A DNA stretch of 64,000 bases. It comes from JBBDXI01 sp040902425 (GTDB lineage: Bacteria > Planctomycetota > Phycisphaerae > Phycisphaerales > UBA1924). The translations under genes and the position numbers were made by a program. The stretch covers positions 29,391 to 93,390 of the forward strand of contig JBBDXI010000080.1 in the NCBI GenBank assembly GCA_040902425.1, in the 5' to 3' direction. Positions 25,391 to 33,430 of the stretch are shown here, piece by piece; the first letter of the stretch is position 1, and every line of letters starts with the position of its first letter. The notes below the pieces were generated by a model. The model was given only the letters and a program-made list of their open reading frames with translations. It did no database searches and had not been told where the DNA came from.

Positions 25391-25396
25391 AGTATA
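25391..25396 (-). promoter_or_regulatory. Candidate -10 box for gyrB
   Basis: TATACT on the minus strand, a near-consensus sigma-70 -10 hexamer that stands out in this GC-rich DNA, about 130 nt before the gyrB start. No good -35 hexamer lies 16-18 nt further upstream, so this is a guess. Confidence 0.25.
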
Positions 25397-25454
25397 GGCG
25401 CGCCGGGGTCTTTGGGCCTGTTTCCGGGGGCCCGAATCGGGCCCTTCCGGGGGG

Positions 25455-25967
25455 GTGTTTCAAGGCCTGATTCGAGGGCGGTTTGCGCGCCCGTATCGTT
25501 CGGGCTTGCGGTACCTCGCGATCGATCTGGGCGACCGGCGGACGGGGATCGCGGCGGGGGATTCCGTGCTGCGCCTGGCGTCGCCGGTCCGGGTGATCGA
25601 GGTGCCGACCGAGCAGCGCGGGGGAGAGGCGCTGCTTGACGCGATCGTGGCGGCGGTGGAGGAGCAGCTCGGGCCGGCGCGCGGCGGGGGGGCGGGTGAG
25701 CTGGTGATCGGGCTCCCGCTGAACATGGACGGCACGGAGGGGCCCCGGGCGAAGCTGGTGCGCGCGTTCGCCGCGCGGGTGACGGAGAGGACGGGGCGGG
25801 CCGTGCGGTTCCAGGATGAGCGGCTGACCTCCGCGGCGGCGGACTGGTCGATGGCGCGCAGCGGGCTGACCCGGGGGCAGAAGAAAGACCGCCGCGATGC
25901 GATCGCGGCAGCCGTGATGCTTCAGGGGTTCCTGGACGCCCTGGGACGGGAGCGGGGCGCCGAGTGA
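25455..25967 (+). CDS. ruvX: Putative Holliday junction resolvase RuvX/YqgF
   Basis: RNase H-fold protein acting on Holliday junctions or on pre-16S rRNA 5' processing (both reported for the family). Motifs: LRYLAIDLGDRRTG with the first catalytic Asp, VIGLPLNMDGTEG, FQDERLTSA, and the C-terminal DRRDAIAAAVMLQGFLD with the last acidic residue. GTG 25455 has a G-rich stretch before it; a TTG at 25506 would give the family-typical start (L)RYLAIDLG and a 153-residue protein. Divergent from gyrB across a 196-nt spacer. Confidence 0.87.
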   Translation: MFQGLIRGRFARPYRSGLRYLAIDLGDRRTGIAAGDSVLRLASPVRVIEVPTEQRGGEALLDAIVAAVEEQLGPARGGGAGELVIGLPLNMDGTEGPRAKLVRAFAARVTERTGRAVRFQDERLTSAAADWSMARSGLTRGQKKDRRDAIAAAVMLQGFLDALGRERGAE

Positions 25968-25973
25968 GGTTCG

Positions 25974-26006
25974 CACTGCTGCGCGGCGAAGACGCCGCGA
26001 GCAGTG
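25974..26006 (+). repeat. Element C hairpin
   Basis: 33 nt: CACTGCTGCGCGGCG, loop AAGA, CGCCGCGAGCAGTG, then GCACC. A 14-bp stem with one bulged G. It starts six bases after the ruvX stop and lies between the convergent ruvX and YceI genes, a position suited to a bidirectional transcript end. Confidence 0.8.
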
Positions 26007-26024
26007 GCACCCGGGCGATGGGGT

Positions 26025-26792
26025 CTACTTCCGGTCCGGCGCGCCGTCCTTCTTCTCGGGGCTCTCGCTCGCGGGGGAGGGCTGGTCCTCGGGCTTGACG
26101 GTGCTCATGTAGAGCGTGGTCTCGAGGGCGAGCGTGTCGGCGACCTTGCTGCCGATGTTGGGGTTCTTCACGTTGAAGTCGGCGAGGGCGACCTGGTGCT
26201 TGCAGCGGATGGCGAGTAGGTCGCCCTTGATGCCCGCGGCCTTGTCGTCGCCGCCGGCGACGCTGGCGATCGTCGCCTTCTCGATGGAGATGAGCTTCGT
26301 CACCCCGTTGATGGTCATCTCGCCGACGAGCGTGCCGGTCCAGGTCTTTCCGCCTTCGCCCTGCGCGGCGAGGTCCTTGACCTCCTTGAGCGCGAAGATC
26401 ACGTCGGGGTTGGCGGGGGCGTTGAGCCAGTTGGCCTCGGTGAGGTGCCGGTCGCGGGTGCGGTTGCCGGTCCGCATCGATTTGACGGGGAGGTGCCACT
26501 CGCCCGCCTTGAGGTTGGCGGGGTTGTCCTTCCCGGCGATGCAGTAGCCGATGACCTGGTTGCTCTGGCCCTTGATGCGCTCAACCGGGGCGTCGCTGTC
26601 GAAGAAGACCTGGCGATCGCGCCCGGGGAGGGCGTGGTAGACGGTGCCGAGCTTCTGGTGGGCCTCGGGGATGACGAGGCTCTTGCCGGAGGGGCTCTTG
26701 GCCGCGGGGGGGCCGGCGAGGGCGGTGAGGGAGAGGCCGGTCAGGGCCAGCGCGCCCAGGGCGGCGGCGAGGGGACGACGCACCGTCAGCAT
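26025..26792 (-). CDS. YceI-like periplasmic protein
   Basis: 255 residues with signal peptide (ALGALALTGLSLTALAG) and a YceI-like lipocalin barrel: VFFDSDAPVERIKGQSNQV, GEWHLPVKSMRTGNRTRDRHL (the conserved charged turn of YceI), WTGTLVGEMTINGVTK. YceI proteins bind isoprenoid-like lipids in the periplasm; the ligand here is unknown. The C-terminus is a charged proline/lysine tail. The gene follows a two-helix membrane protein gene by 13 nt on the same strand, probably co-transcribed. Confidence 0.83.
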   Translation of the reverse strand: MLTVRRPLAAALGALALTGLSLTALAGPPAAKSPSGKSLVIPEAHQKLGTVYHALPGRDRQVFFDSDAPVERIKGQSNQVIGYCIAGKDNPANLKAGEWHLPVKSMRTGNRTRDRHLTEANWLNAPANPDVIFALKEVKDLAAQGEGGKTWTGTLVGEMTINGVTKLISIEKATIASVAGGDDKAAGIKGDLLAIRCKHQVALADFNVKNPNIGSKVADTLALETTLYMSTVKPEDQPSPASESPEKKDGAPDRK

Positions 26793-26805
26793 GTGAGCCT
26801 CCTGG

Positions 26806-27156
26806 TTAGCCTTCGCGGCCGTGTCTGCGGGCGCGGGCGGGCCACAAGCCTACCAGCGCGAGGATGGCCGCGGGCCCGCCGATCGTGAGGACGGAGAGGG
26901 CCTCGGGCCCGAGCGTCGGGCTCGGGAGCCAGCCGAACGCGAATCGGCCGTCGATCTTGCTCATCCGGCCGATGGAGTCGTTGAGGCCGGTGCCGGCGAA
27001 GGCGCGTTCGAGCTCGCCGGGTGCGTTCATCTGCACGATCTCTTCGGAGTGGTAGCGGGTGAAGCCGGCCCAGCCGGTGGCGCCGCAGAGGGCGATGGCC
27101 TGGGAGGCGATGGCGAGGCCGCCGAGGATGAGCAGAGCGCGACGGATGGGGCCCAT
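26806..27156 (-). CDS. Two-helix membrane protein of unknown function
   Basis: 116 residues: membrane helix about 5-30 (ALLILGGLAIASQAIALCG), an exposed loop of about 55 residues (ending GRFAFGWLPSPTLGPEAL), a second helix about 88-107, then a short basic tail. I do not recognise the family. It precedes the YceI gene on the same strand by 13 nt and is divergent from the LolA-like gene. Confidence 0.6.
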   Translation of the reverse strand: MGPIRRALLILGGLAIASQAIALCGATGWAGFTRYHSEEIVQMNAPGELERAFAGTGLNDSIGRMSKIDGRFAFGWLPSPTLGPEALSVLTIGGPAAILALVGLWPARARRHGREG

Positions 27157-27326
27157 GGGGGTCTCCAGTGCGGAACACCGGCCCGGAACCGAACGTCATA
27201 AGGTTACGCGGACGGGGAAACCCGGCGGGGGATGGGGCGCTGAAGTAGGGCGGCGCCTGCCGCGTTTTGCCGGGGCGGGAACAACAGTGGCCGGCACGGA
27301 GCGCCCGGTCGATCAAGGGGTACACG

Positions 27327-28328
27327 ATGTTTCCACGGATCGGGATAGCGGCGGTGGCGGGGATCAGCGGGTGTCTCGCGGCCTGCGGGCTGGCCCAGCC
27401 GGCGGGCGAGCCCCCGCGTGCGGGCGTGCCGGTCGCAGCGCAGCCCTCCGGGGAGTTCGCGAGCGCAGAGGACCTTCTGGCGGCGCTTGAGAAAGCGGAT
27501 GAGCGGCTGGAGAGCCTGGCGGCGGGCATCCGGTACACGCGGACGTTCGAGCTGCAGGGGGACCGGCAGGTGCGGATGGGGGACCTGTACTTTGTCTCGG
27601 GCGGCAACCCGGCGCCGGGCGATGCCCCTGTGGCCGCGCCGCCGGCAGGGCGGAAGTTCGCCGTGGTGTTCAACCAGGTGCGGGTCGGCGAGGTCGTGCG
27701 CGACGACCCCAAGGTGTACATCTTCGACGGGCGGTGGCTGGTGGAGAAGTTCCCCCAGGAGCGGCCGCCGCTGTTCATCAAGCGCGAGGTGGTGGCGCCA
27801 GGGGAGAGCTTCGACCCGCTGAGGATCGGGGAGGGGCCGTTCCCGCTGCCGATCGGGCAGAAACGGGCGGACATCCTGCGGCGGTACACGGTGGAGCTGC
27901 TGCCGGCGGCGGCGGGGCTCGAGGCTGATCCGGAGGCCCCACCCGACGAGGCGGCGACGGCCGCAGCGCTGAAGGAGTTCGTCGCGGGGAGTTCGCACAT
28001 CCGGCTGGTGCCGAAGCCGGAGTTCGAGGCGGATGAGGAACTGGCAGAGATCCACCTCTGGTACAGGCGTGACGGTGCGGGGAACCTGCTGCCGCGGATG
28101 GCCCGGACCCGGGACAAGAGTCTGAACGTGTCGGTGGTGGAGCTGATCAACGTGCAGGTCCAGCGGACCGGCGAAGCGCGCAACCAGCGGGCGGCGGTGC
28201 CGCCGGATGTGCTGGACACGCGCGAGCCGGCGCCGGGAAGCGGGTGGGAAGTGCAGGTGCAGGCGTGGCGGAAGCCCGCGGCCGATGGCGGGCCGGCGCG
28301 CGAGGGGCCCGGGGCCGGTGAACCGTGA
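27327..28328 (+). CDS. LolA-like outer-membrane lipoprotein carrier family protein
   Basis: 333 residues. Signal peptide MFPRIGIAAVAGISGCLAACG (a lipobox-like LAAC is possible), then a LolA/LppX-type half barrel: DERLESLAAGIRYTRTFEL, KVYIFDGRWLVEKFPQER, AEIHLWYRRDGAGNLLPRMAR. LolA-fold proteins carry lipoproteins or lipids across the periplasm. Here the gene is coupled to a TPR-peptidase gene by a four-base GTGA overlap, so the two probably form an envelope operon. Start ATG 27327 chosen over an upstream in-frame start at 27267 because it begins the signal peptide. Confidence 0.72.
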   Translation: MFPRIGIAAVAGISGCLAACGLAQPAGEPPRAGVPVAAQPSGEFASAEDLLAALEKADERLESLAAGIRYTRTFELQGDRQVRMGDLYFVSGGNPAPGDAPVAAPPAGRKFAVVFNQVRVGEVVRDDPKVYIFDGRWLVEKFPQERPPLFIKREVVAPGESFDPLRIGEGPFPLPIGQKRADILRRYTVELLPAAAGLEADPEAPPDEAATAAALKEFVAGSSHIRLVPKPEFEADEELAEIHLWYRRDGAGNLLPRMARTRDKSLNVSVVELINVQVQRTGEARNQRAAVPPDVLDTREPAPGSGWEVQVQAWRKPAADGGPAREGPGAGEP

Positions 28329-31075
28329 ACGAAAGGGCAGGGATGCTGAGGCACTGGGCGGCTGGTGTGGCGGCGCTGGTGGCGGTGGCCGGGCTTGTGG
28401 CGCCGCTGGCCGCCCAGGATGCCCCGCCGCCGGCGCCGAGCACGCCGAACGTCAAGACGCCGAACCTGTCCGAGGCGGTGCTGAAGGCGCTGGAGGCGCC
28501 GTACCTGAATGAGGAGGAGCGGCGGGACCTGCGGGTGTTCCACGGCGTGTGGCGCGAGGGGGACCTGGACACGCCCCAGCGGCGGGCGACGGCGGCGCTG
28601 ATCCGCGGGGCGTACGACGACCCGGCGCTGATGGATGAGGCGGTGGCAGCCGAGGATCGGGCGGAGGGGATGCTGCTTCGCGGGGAGCTGGAGGAGTGCC
28701 TGGCGCTGCTGGGGGGCGCGGACTCGGCACGGGCGCTGCGGATCAGGGGGCTGGCGCTGGAGAGCCTGGGGAAGGGTGATGAGGCGGCGGCGGTGGTGGC
28801 GCCGCTGGTCGAGAGGCTGCGGGCACAGCAGGTCACGACGGCGCCGGAGATGGTCGAGGCGGTGCGGGCGCTGATGCTGCTGGCGCGGACGCGCCCGCAG
28901 GAGCAGCCGGCGGGGGGCGACTTCCAGCGGATGAACACGCTGCTGGCCTCGGCGCGGGACCGGCTGGGGCGGCTGTACTGGCCGGCGCACGTGGCCGAGG
29001 GGACGCTGCACCACGAGAAGGACAACGGGCGGCAGGGTATCGAGGCGCTGGCGCAGGCGCTGGCGCTCTGCCCGAGCGCGGCCGAGGCGTGGCGGCGGAT
29101 CGGCATCATGCACGTCGAGGGGTTCAACTTCGAGGCGGCCGAGAAGGCGGCGGAGAAGCTGGACTCGCTTGCGGGGGGCCCTTCGCCGGGCGGGGCGGTG
29201 GTGCTGGCGCGGGCGCGGCTGCGGCAGAACGACCCGGACGGGGCGGCGGCGGTGGTGGAGCCGATGCTCGCGAAGTTCCCGCGGATGCGGGCGCTGCTGG
29301 GGCTCCAGGCGGCGGTCGCGGCGCTGCGCTACGACTTTGGGAAGACCGACGCCCTGCTGGCGGCGTACGACCGGCTCTCGCCGGGGTCGGCCGACGCGCA
29401 GTTCGAGGTGGGGCGGACCCTGAGCGAGGGGCGGCAGTACGAGGCCGCGGAGCGGTACCTGGCGGAGGCGGCGAAGCGGGCGCCCTTCCGCAGCGAGCCG
29501 GTGGCGGAGCTGGGGCTTCTGGGGTTGCAGTCGGGGAAGGACGCGGATGCGGTGGGGGTGCTGGAGAAGGCGGCGGCGCTGGACCCGTTCAACAAGCGGG
29601 TGGCAAACACGCTCTCGCTGGCGCGGGAGCTGCAGAAATACGCGCGGGTGGAGACGGACCACTTCATCATCCGGCACAAGCCGGGCGCGGATGCGGTGCT
29701 GGCCCGCGAGATGCCGGGGATGCTGGAGACGATGTACCGGCGGGTGACGGGGGGCGACCCGGGGGGCATCGACCACGAGCCGGCGATCAAGACCGTCATC
29801 GACCTGATGCCCGACCAGCGGTGGTTCGCGGTGCGGATCGCGGGGATCACGCGGATCCACACGATGGCGGCCTCGACGGGCCCGACGATCGCCATGGAGG
29901 CGCCGCGCGAGGGGGCGAGCCACACGGTGGGGAGCTACGACTGGCTGCGGGTGGTGCGGCACGAGTTCACGCACACGGTGACGCTGTCGCGCACGCGGAA
30001 CCGGATCCCGCACTGGTTCACGGAGGCGGCGGCGGTGTACCTGGAGGACTCGCCGCGGGACTACCGCACGTGCCGGCTGCTGGAGGAGGCGCTGGAGAAC
30101 GACGCCCTGCACGACTTCTCCCGGATCAACCTGGCGTTCGTGCGCCCGCGGAGGCCGACGGACCGGCAGCTGGCGTACGCCCAGGGGCACTGGATGTACG
30201 AGTACATGATCGGGAAGTGGGGGCCCCGGGCGCCGCTGGACCTGATGGACAAGTACGCGGCGGGGGTGCGCGAGGACGCGGCGATGCGGGAGGTGCTGGG
30301 CGTTTCGCAGGAGGACTTCCTCACGGAGTTCAAGGCGTGGGCCCGGGGGCAACTGGCCGCGTGGGGGATGACGCCGCCGGAGGGGATGCCGACGATCGCG
30401 GCGATCCTGCTGTCGGAGGCGACGGACTCGGCGGAGTCGAAGGCCGGGGTGCAGTCGAAGCTCGATGAGGCCGCGGAGGGCGTGGCGTGGTCGGGCGCGG
30501 CGGGGGGCGGGGAGAAGCGGGCGTGGGAGCTGGACCTGCCCGCGCCGGATGACGCGATGCTGGCGCGCTGGCTGGAGAAGCTGCCGGAGCACCCGGACCT
30601 GCTGGAGGCGACGGTGAAGCGGGCCGTCAAGGCGGCGGGCGACACGCCCACCGACGACATGGCGCCGCTCCTGGAGCGGTACGCGAAGGCGAGGCCGGTG
30701 GACCCGCTGCCCCACCAGATGCTGGCGCGGCTGCACCTGGCGAAGGGGGGGGGCGCGGAGGGGGCGCAGCGCGCGATCCCCCACCTTGAGTACCTGGATG
30801 CGAGGGAGCAGCACTCGTCGAGCTACGCGGCGGAGCTGGCGCGGCAGTACGCCGAGCGGGGCGAGTGGGAGAAGGCGAAGGCCAAGGCGGTGCGGGCGGT
30901 GACCGTGGCCCCCTATTCCGCGGAGTACCGGGAACTGGCCGCGCAGGTGGCGCTGCGGGCGGGCGACTTCGCCGCGGCCGCACACCAGATCGAGGCGCTG
31001 ACGCTGCTGGAGCCGGACCGCGAGATCCACCGCAGGCGGCTGGAGGCGGTCAGGAAGCGGCAGAACGCTCAGTAG
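28325..31075 (+). CDS. TPR protein with gluzincin (peptidase MA-like) domain
   Basis: 916 residues. Signal peptide, then TPR-like helical repeats (about 80-440; for example AAERYLAEAAKRAPFRSEPV), a zinc peptidase domain about 440-660 with RHEFTHTVTL (HExxH) and the third-ligand Glu in HWFTEAAAVYLED, then more TPR-like repeats to the end (SYAAELARQYAERGEWEKAK). Such peptidase-MA-like domains are common in exported proteins; the substrate is unknown. GTG 28325 overlaps the stop of the LolA-like gene (GTGA); an ATG at 28343 is an alternative. Its 3' end overlaps the convergent plsC-like gene by 26 nt. Confidence 0.84.
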   Translation: MNERAGMLRHWAAGVAALVAVAGLVAPLAAQDAPPPAPSTPNVKTPNLSEAVLKALEAPYLNEEERRDLRVFHGVWREGDLDTPQRRATAALIRGAYDDPALMDEAVAAEDRAEGMLLRGELEECLALLGGADSARALRIRGLALESLGKGDEAAAVVAPLVERLRAQQVTTAPEMVEAVRALMLLARTRPQEQPAGGDFQRMNTLLASARDRLGRLYWPAHVAEGTLHHEKDNGRQGIEALAQALALCPSAAEAWRRIGIMHVEGFNFEAAEKAAEKLDSLAGGPSPGGAVVLARARLRQNDPDGAAAVVEPMLAKFPRMRALLGLQAAVAALRYDFGKTDALLAAYDRLSPGSADAQFEVGRTLSEGRQYEAAERYLAEAAKRAPFRSEPVAELGLLGLQSGKDADAVGVLEKAAALDPFNKRVANTLSLARELQKYARVETDHFIIRHKPGADAVLAREMPGMLETMYRRVTGGDPGGIDHEPAIKTVIDLMPDQRWFAVRIAGITRIHTMAASTGPTIAMEAPREGASHTVGSYDWLRVVRHEFTHTVTLSRTRNRIPHWFTEAAAVYLEDSPRDYRTCRLLEEALENDALHDFSRINLAFVRPRRPTDRQLAYAQGHWMYEYMIGKWGPRAPLDLMDKYAAGVREDAAMREVLGVSQEDFLTEFKAWARGQLAAWGMTPPEGMPTIAAILLSEATDSAESKAGVQSKLDEAAEGVAWSGAAGGGEKRAWELDLPAPDDAMLARWLEKLPEHPDLLEATVKRAVKAAGDTPTDDMAPLLERYAKARPVDPLPHQMLARLHLAKGGGAEGAQRAIPHLEYLDAREQHSSSYAAELARQYAERGEWEKAKAKAVRAVTVAPYSAEYRELAAQVALRAGDFAAAAHQIEALTLLEPDREIHRRRLEAVRKRQNAQ

Positions 31076-31823
31076 GCTCTTCGGCCGGCGCTGCGGGAGG
31101 CTGCCAGCGGTCGGCGGCGGTCCACCCGGTCCACTCGAGGTAGCGCCGGCGGAGGTCGGCGGCGATGTCGGCGTGGCCGAGGCCGGACGCCGAGTAGTCG
31201 ATCAGCGGCTTGAAGGTCAGCCGCGAACGGGAGCGGCGGGTGAGGCTCTCCCAGGCGGTGTTGGCGATGGGCGTGCCGTCGATGATGACAGGGAGGATGG
31301 GGGCGCCGGTGCGCTGGATGAGGAAGCCGATGCCGGGGGCAAACGGCAGGATGTGGCGCGCTGGGCGCTCCAGGCCGCCCTCGGGAAAGATGCCCAGGAT
31401 GCCGCCGTCGGTGACGTGGCGGATGGCGTCGCGCGGGCCGGCGGCCTTGGGGTTGCTGCGGTCGACGAAGATGATCCGGAGGTAGCGCCAGAGCCACTCC
31501 AGCGGGGGGAAGCGCATGTCGGCGCTCATCATCCAGCGGATCTCGAAGGGGACGACAGACTGGACGAGGAGGGGGTCGATGCCGGCGGTGTGGTTCATGA
31601 CCACGATGAGCGGGCCGGGGTGGATGGTCGGCGGGACGCTCTCTCGGCCGTCGACGCGGAGGCGGTGCCACAGGTGCGTGTAGAGGCGCACGGCCCACCA
31701 GATGAGGCCGGCGAGGACGGTGCCGCGGGGGTTGGTGCGCATGATGAAGGCGACCAGGAGCGCGAAGGCGACCCAGGCCGCGATCGCGGCGATGACCCAT
31801 CCTGACCAGTCCGGCCATGGCAC
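31050..31823 (-). CDS. 1-acyl-sn-glycerol-3-phosphate acyltransferase (PlsC family)
   Basis: 257 residues. Acylates lysophosphatidate, or a similar acceptor, at the inner membrane. N-terminal membrane helix (VIAAIAAWVAFALLVAFI), catalytic VVMNHTAGIDPLL (HxxxxD), IIFVDRSNP, and FPEGGLERP (the second acyltransferase box). Start GTG 31823 is the only sensible one and has no clear ribosome-binding site. The tail overlaps the end of the convergent TPR-peptidase gene by 26 nt. Confidence 0.87.
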   Translation of the reverse strand: MPWPDWSGWVIAAIAAWVAFALLVAFIMRTNPRGTVLAGLIWWAVRLYTHLWHRLRVDGRESVPPTIHPGPLIVVMNHTAGIDPLLVQSVVPFEIRWMMSADMRFPPLEWLWRYLRIIFVDRSNPKAAGPRDAIRHVTDGGILGIFPEGGLERPARHILPFAPGIGFLIQRTGAPILPVIIDGTPIANTAWESLTRRSRSRLTFKPLIDYSASGLGHADIAADLRRRYLEWTGWTAADRWQPPAAPAEEPTERSAAS

Positions 31824-31902
31824 GGGCGGATGTTAGCGGGAGCAAAGCGGCTTGCCGGCGTGGGTGTGGGGCTGTGAACCCCCCGGTTCCCTAACATCGT
31901 CC

Positions 31903-33351
31903 ATGGCGGATCTCTGGGCACCCACGCGCGAGCGGGCACACCGGCAGGTGGAGCCGTTGGCGCTGCGGATGCGGCCGCGGTCACTCGAGGAGTTCGCGGG
32001 GCAGTCGCACATCCTGGGCCAGGGGAAGCTGCTGCGGCGGATGCTGGAGGCGGACGCGATCACCTCGATCCTGTTCCACGGGCCGCCGGGGACGGGGAAG
32101 ACGACGCTGGCGGAGCTGATCGCGGGGTACACGAAGCGGCACTTTGAGCGGGAGAACGCGGCGAGCGTGGGGGTGAAGCGGATCCGGGAGATCATCGACG
32201 AGGCGGCGCGCCGGCTGGAGGCGGGGTCGGCGGGGAGCGGCGCGGGGGGGGCGGGGAGGCGGACGATCCTGTTCCTGGATGAGATCCACCGGTTCACGCG
32301 GGCGCAGCAGGATGTGCTGCTGGGGGATGTGGAGCGGGGGCTGATCACGCTGATCGGTGCGACGACGGAGAACCCGCTGTTCGCGTGCAACTCGGCGCTG
32401 GTGAGCCGGAGCACGCTCTTCCGGCTGGAGCCGCTGAGCGAGGGGGAGATCGTCGGCGTGCTGCGGCGGGCGATCACCGATCCCGACCGGGGGTACGGGA
32501 AGCTGGCCTTGCACGTGAGCGACGAGGCGCTCGCCGTGTGGGCGACCAAGAGCGACGGGGATGCGAGGCGGGCGCTGACGGCGCTCGAGGTTGCTGTCCT
32601 GTCCTCGGGTAGGTCGGCTCTCCGAGCCGATGCCGATGCGGATGCCGCCGGCCAAGACGAATCGGCTCGGAGAGCCGACCTACCCGTGGTCATCGACCGT
32701 GCGGTGGCCGAGGACTCGATCCAGCAGAAGGCCGCGGTGTATGACGGCACGGGGGATGAGCACTACGACGTGATCAGCGCGATGATCAAGAGCATCCGCG
32801 GGAGCGACCCGGACGCGGCGGTGTACTGGATCGCGCGGATGCTGGAGGCGGGGGAGGACCCGAGGTTCATCGCGCGCCGGCTGGCGATCCTGGCGAGCGA
32901 GGACATCGGGAACGCCGACCCGCGGGCGATCATGGTGGCGGCGAGCGCGTGGGAGCTGGTGGAGCGGGTGGGGATGCCGGAGGGGCGGATCATCCTCGCG
33001 CAGGCGGCGATCTACCTGGCGATGGCGCCCAAGAGCAACGCGAGCTATGTGGCGATCGACGAGGCGCTGGCGGATGTGCGCGCGGGGCGGACCCTGCCGG
33101 TGCCGGTCTATCTCAAGGATGGGAACGTGCGCAAGGCGACCGAGATGTCCGCGGGCGGGGCCGAGGGGATGCAGGGGTCCGGCACGCCGGGCGTGGGCGA
33201 GCGGTACGTCTACAGCCACGATGTGCCCGGGGCCCTGACGGGGCAGGACTACCTCGGCGTCGAGAAGACCTACTACCGGCCGGGTGATGCGGGCCTGGAA
33301 CGGGCGATGAGGGAGCGGCTGGAGCAGGTCCGGAAGCTCCGGAAGCGGTGA
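31903..33351 (+). CDS. rarA: Replication-associated recombination protein A (RarA/MgsA)
   Basis: 482-residue clamp-loader-like AAA+ ATPase acting at stalled forks. Walker A GPPGTGKTTLAELI, Walker B ILFLDEIHRF, sensor 1 LIGATTENP, arginine finger region NSALVSRSTLF, then the RarA-specific DEHYDVISAMIKSIRGSDPD, ARRLAILASEDIGNADPRA and APKSNASYVAIDEAL. Residues about 235-261 are extra compared with E. coli RarA as I recall it and are encoded by palindromic element A, between the AAA+ lid and the MgsA-type C-terminal helices. The frame is intact. Start ATG 31903 (MADLWAPTRERA). Confidence 0.95.
   Translation: MADLWAPTRERAHRQVEPLALRMRPRSLEEFAGQSHILGQGKLLRRMLEADAITSILFHGPPGTGKTTLAELIAGYTKRHFERENAASVGVKRIREIIDEAARRLEAGSAGSGAGGAGRRTILFLDEIHRFTRAQQDVLLGDVERGLITLIGATTENPLFACNSALVSRSTLFRLEPLSEGEIVGVLRRAITDPDRGYGKLALHVSDEALAVWATKSDGDARRALTALEVAVLSSGRSALRADADADAAGQDESARRADLPVVIDRAVAEDSIQQKAAVYDGTGDEHYDVISAMIKSIRGSDPDAAVYWIARMLEAGEDPRFIARRLAILASEDIGNADPRAIMVAASAWELVERVGMPEGRIILAQAAIYLAMAPKSNASYVAIDEALADVRAGRTLPVPVYLKDGNVRKATEMSAGGAEGMQGSGTPGVGERYVYSHDVPGALTGQDYLGVEKTYYRPGDAGLERAMRERLEQVRKLRKR
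32607..32685 (+). repeat. Palindromic element A, in frame inside rarA
   Basis: Perfect inverted repeat with 25-nt arms: left arm 32607-32631 (begins GGGTAGGTCGGCTCTCC), right arm 32661-32685 (ends GAGAGCCGACCTACCC), 29-nt spacer. The arms match at 25 of 25 positions. It is translated through, adding GRSALRADADADAAGQDESA and a further seven or so residues. The left arm is identical base for base to that of the copy in hldD (59480) and is read in the same frame. Confidence 0.93.
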
Positions 33352-33387
33352 GGCGGGCGGGGGCGGTACAGTTGGGCGAGAAACGGC

Positions 33388-33412
33388 CCCGCCGCGGAGC
33401 GTCGGGCCACCC
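33388..33412 (-). repeat. Palindromic element B, intergenic copy
   Basis: On the minus strand this 25-nt core is identical to 59762-59786 in hldD. It begins GGGTGGCCCGACGC and folds as a hairpin around a TCC loop (GGCCCGACGC against GCGGCGGGGC). It lies between the rarA stop and the ribosome-binding site of the thioredoxin-like gene. Outer bases GTTGGG (33371-33376) and CCCAAC (33410-33415) extend the palindrome imperfectly. Confidence 0.75.
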
Positions 33413-33430
33413 AACAAAGAGGAGACTCAC

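Noticed and set aside
20885..25639. Long plus-strand open frame over gyrB
   Set aside because: Gly/Ala/Val/Asp-rich antisense of gyrB and its neighbours, running across tRNA-His and element C; no domain.
26786..31030. Very long antisense open frame (over 1400 codons, minus strand)
   Set aside because: It mirrors the LolA-like and TPR-peptidase genes, is dominated by Arg/Pro/His, and contains no recognisable domain. It is a by-product of high GC at third codon positions.
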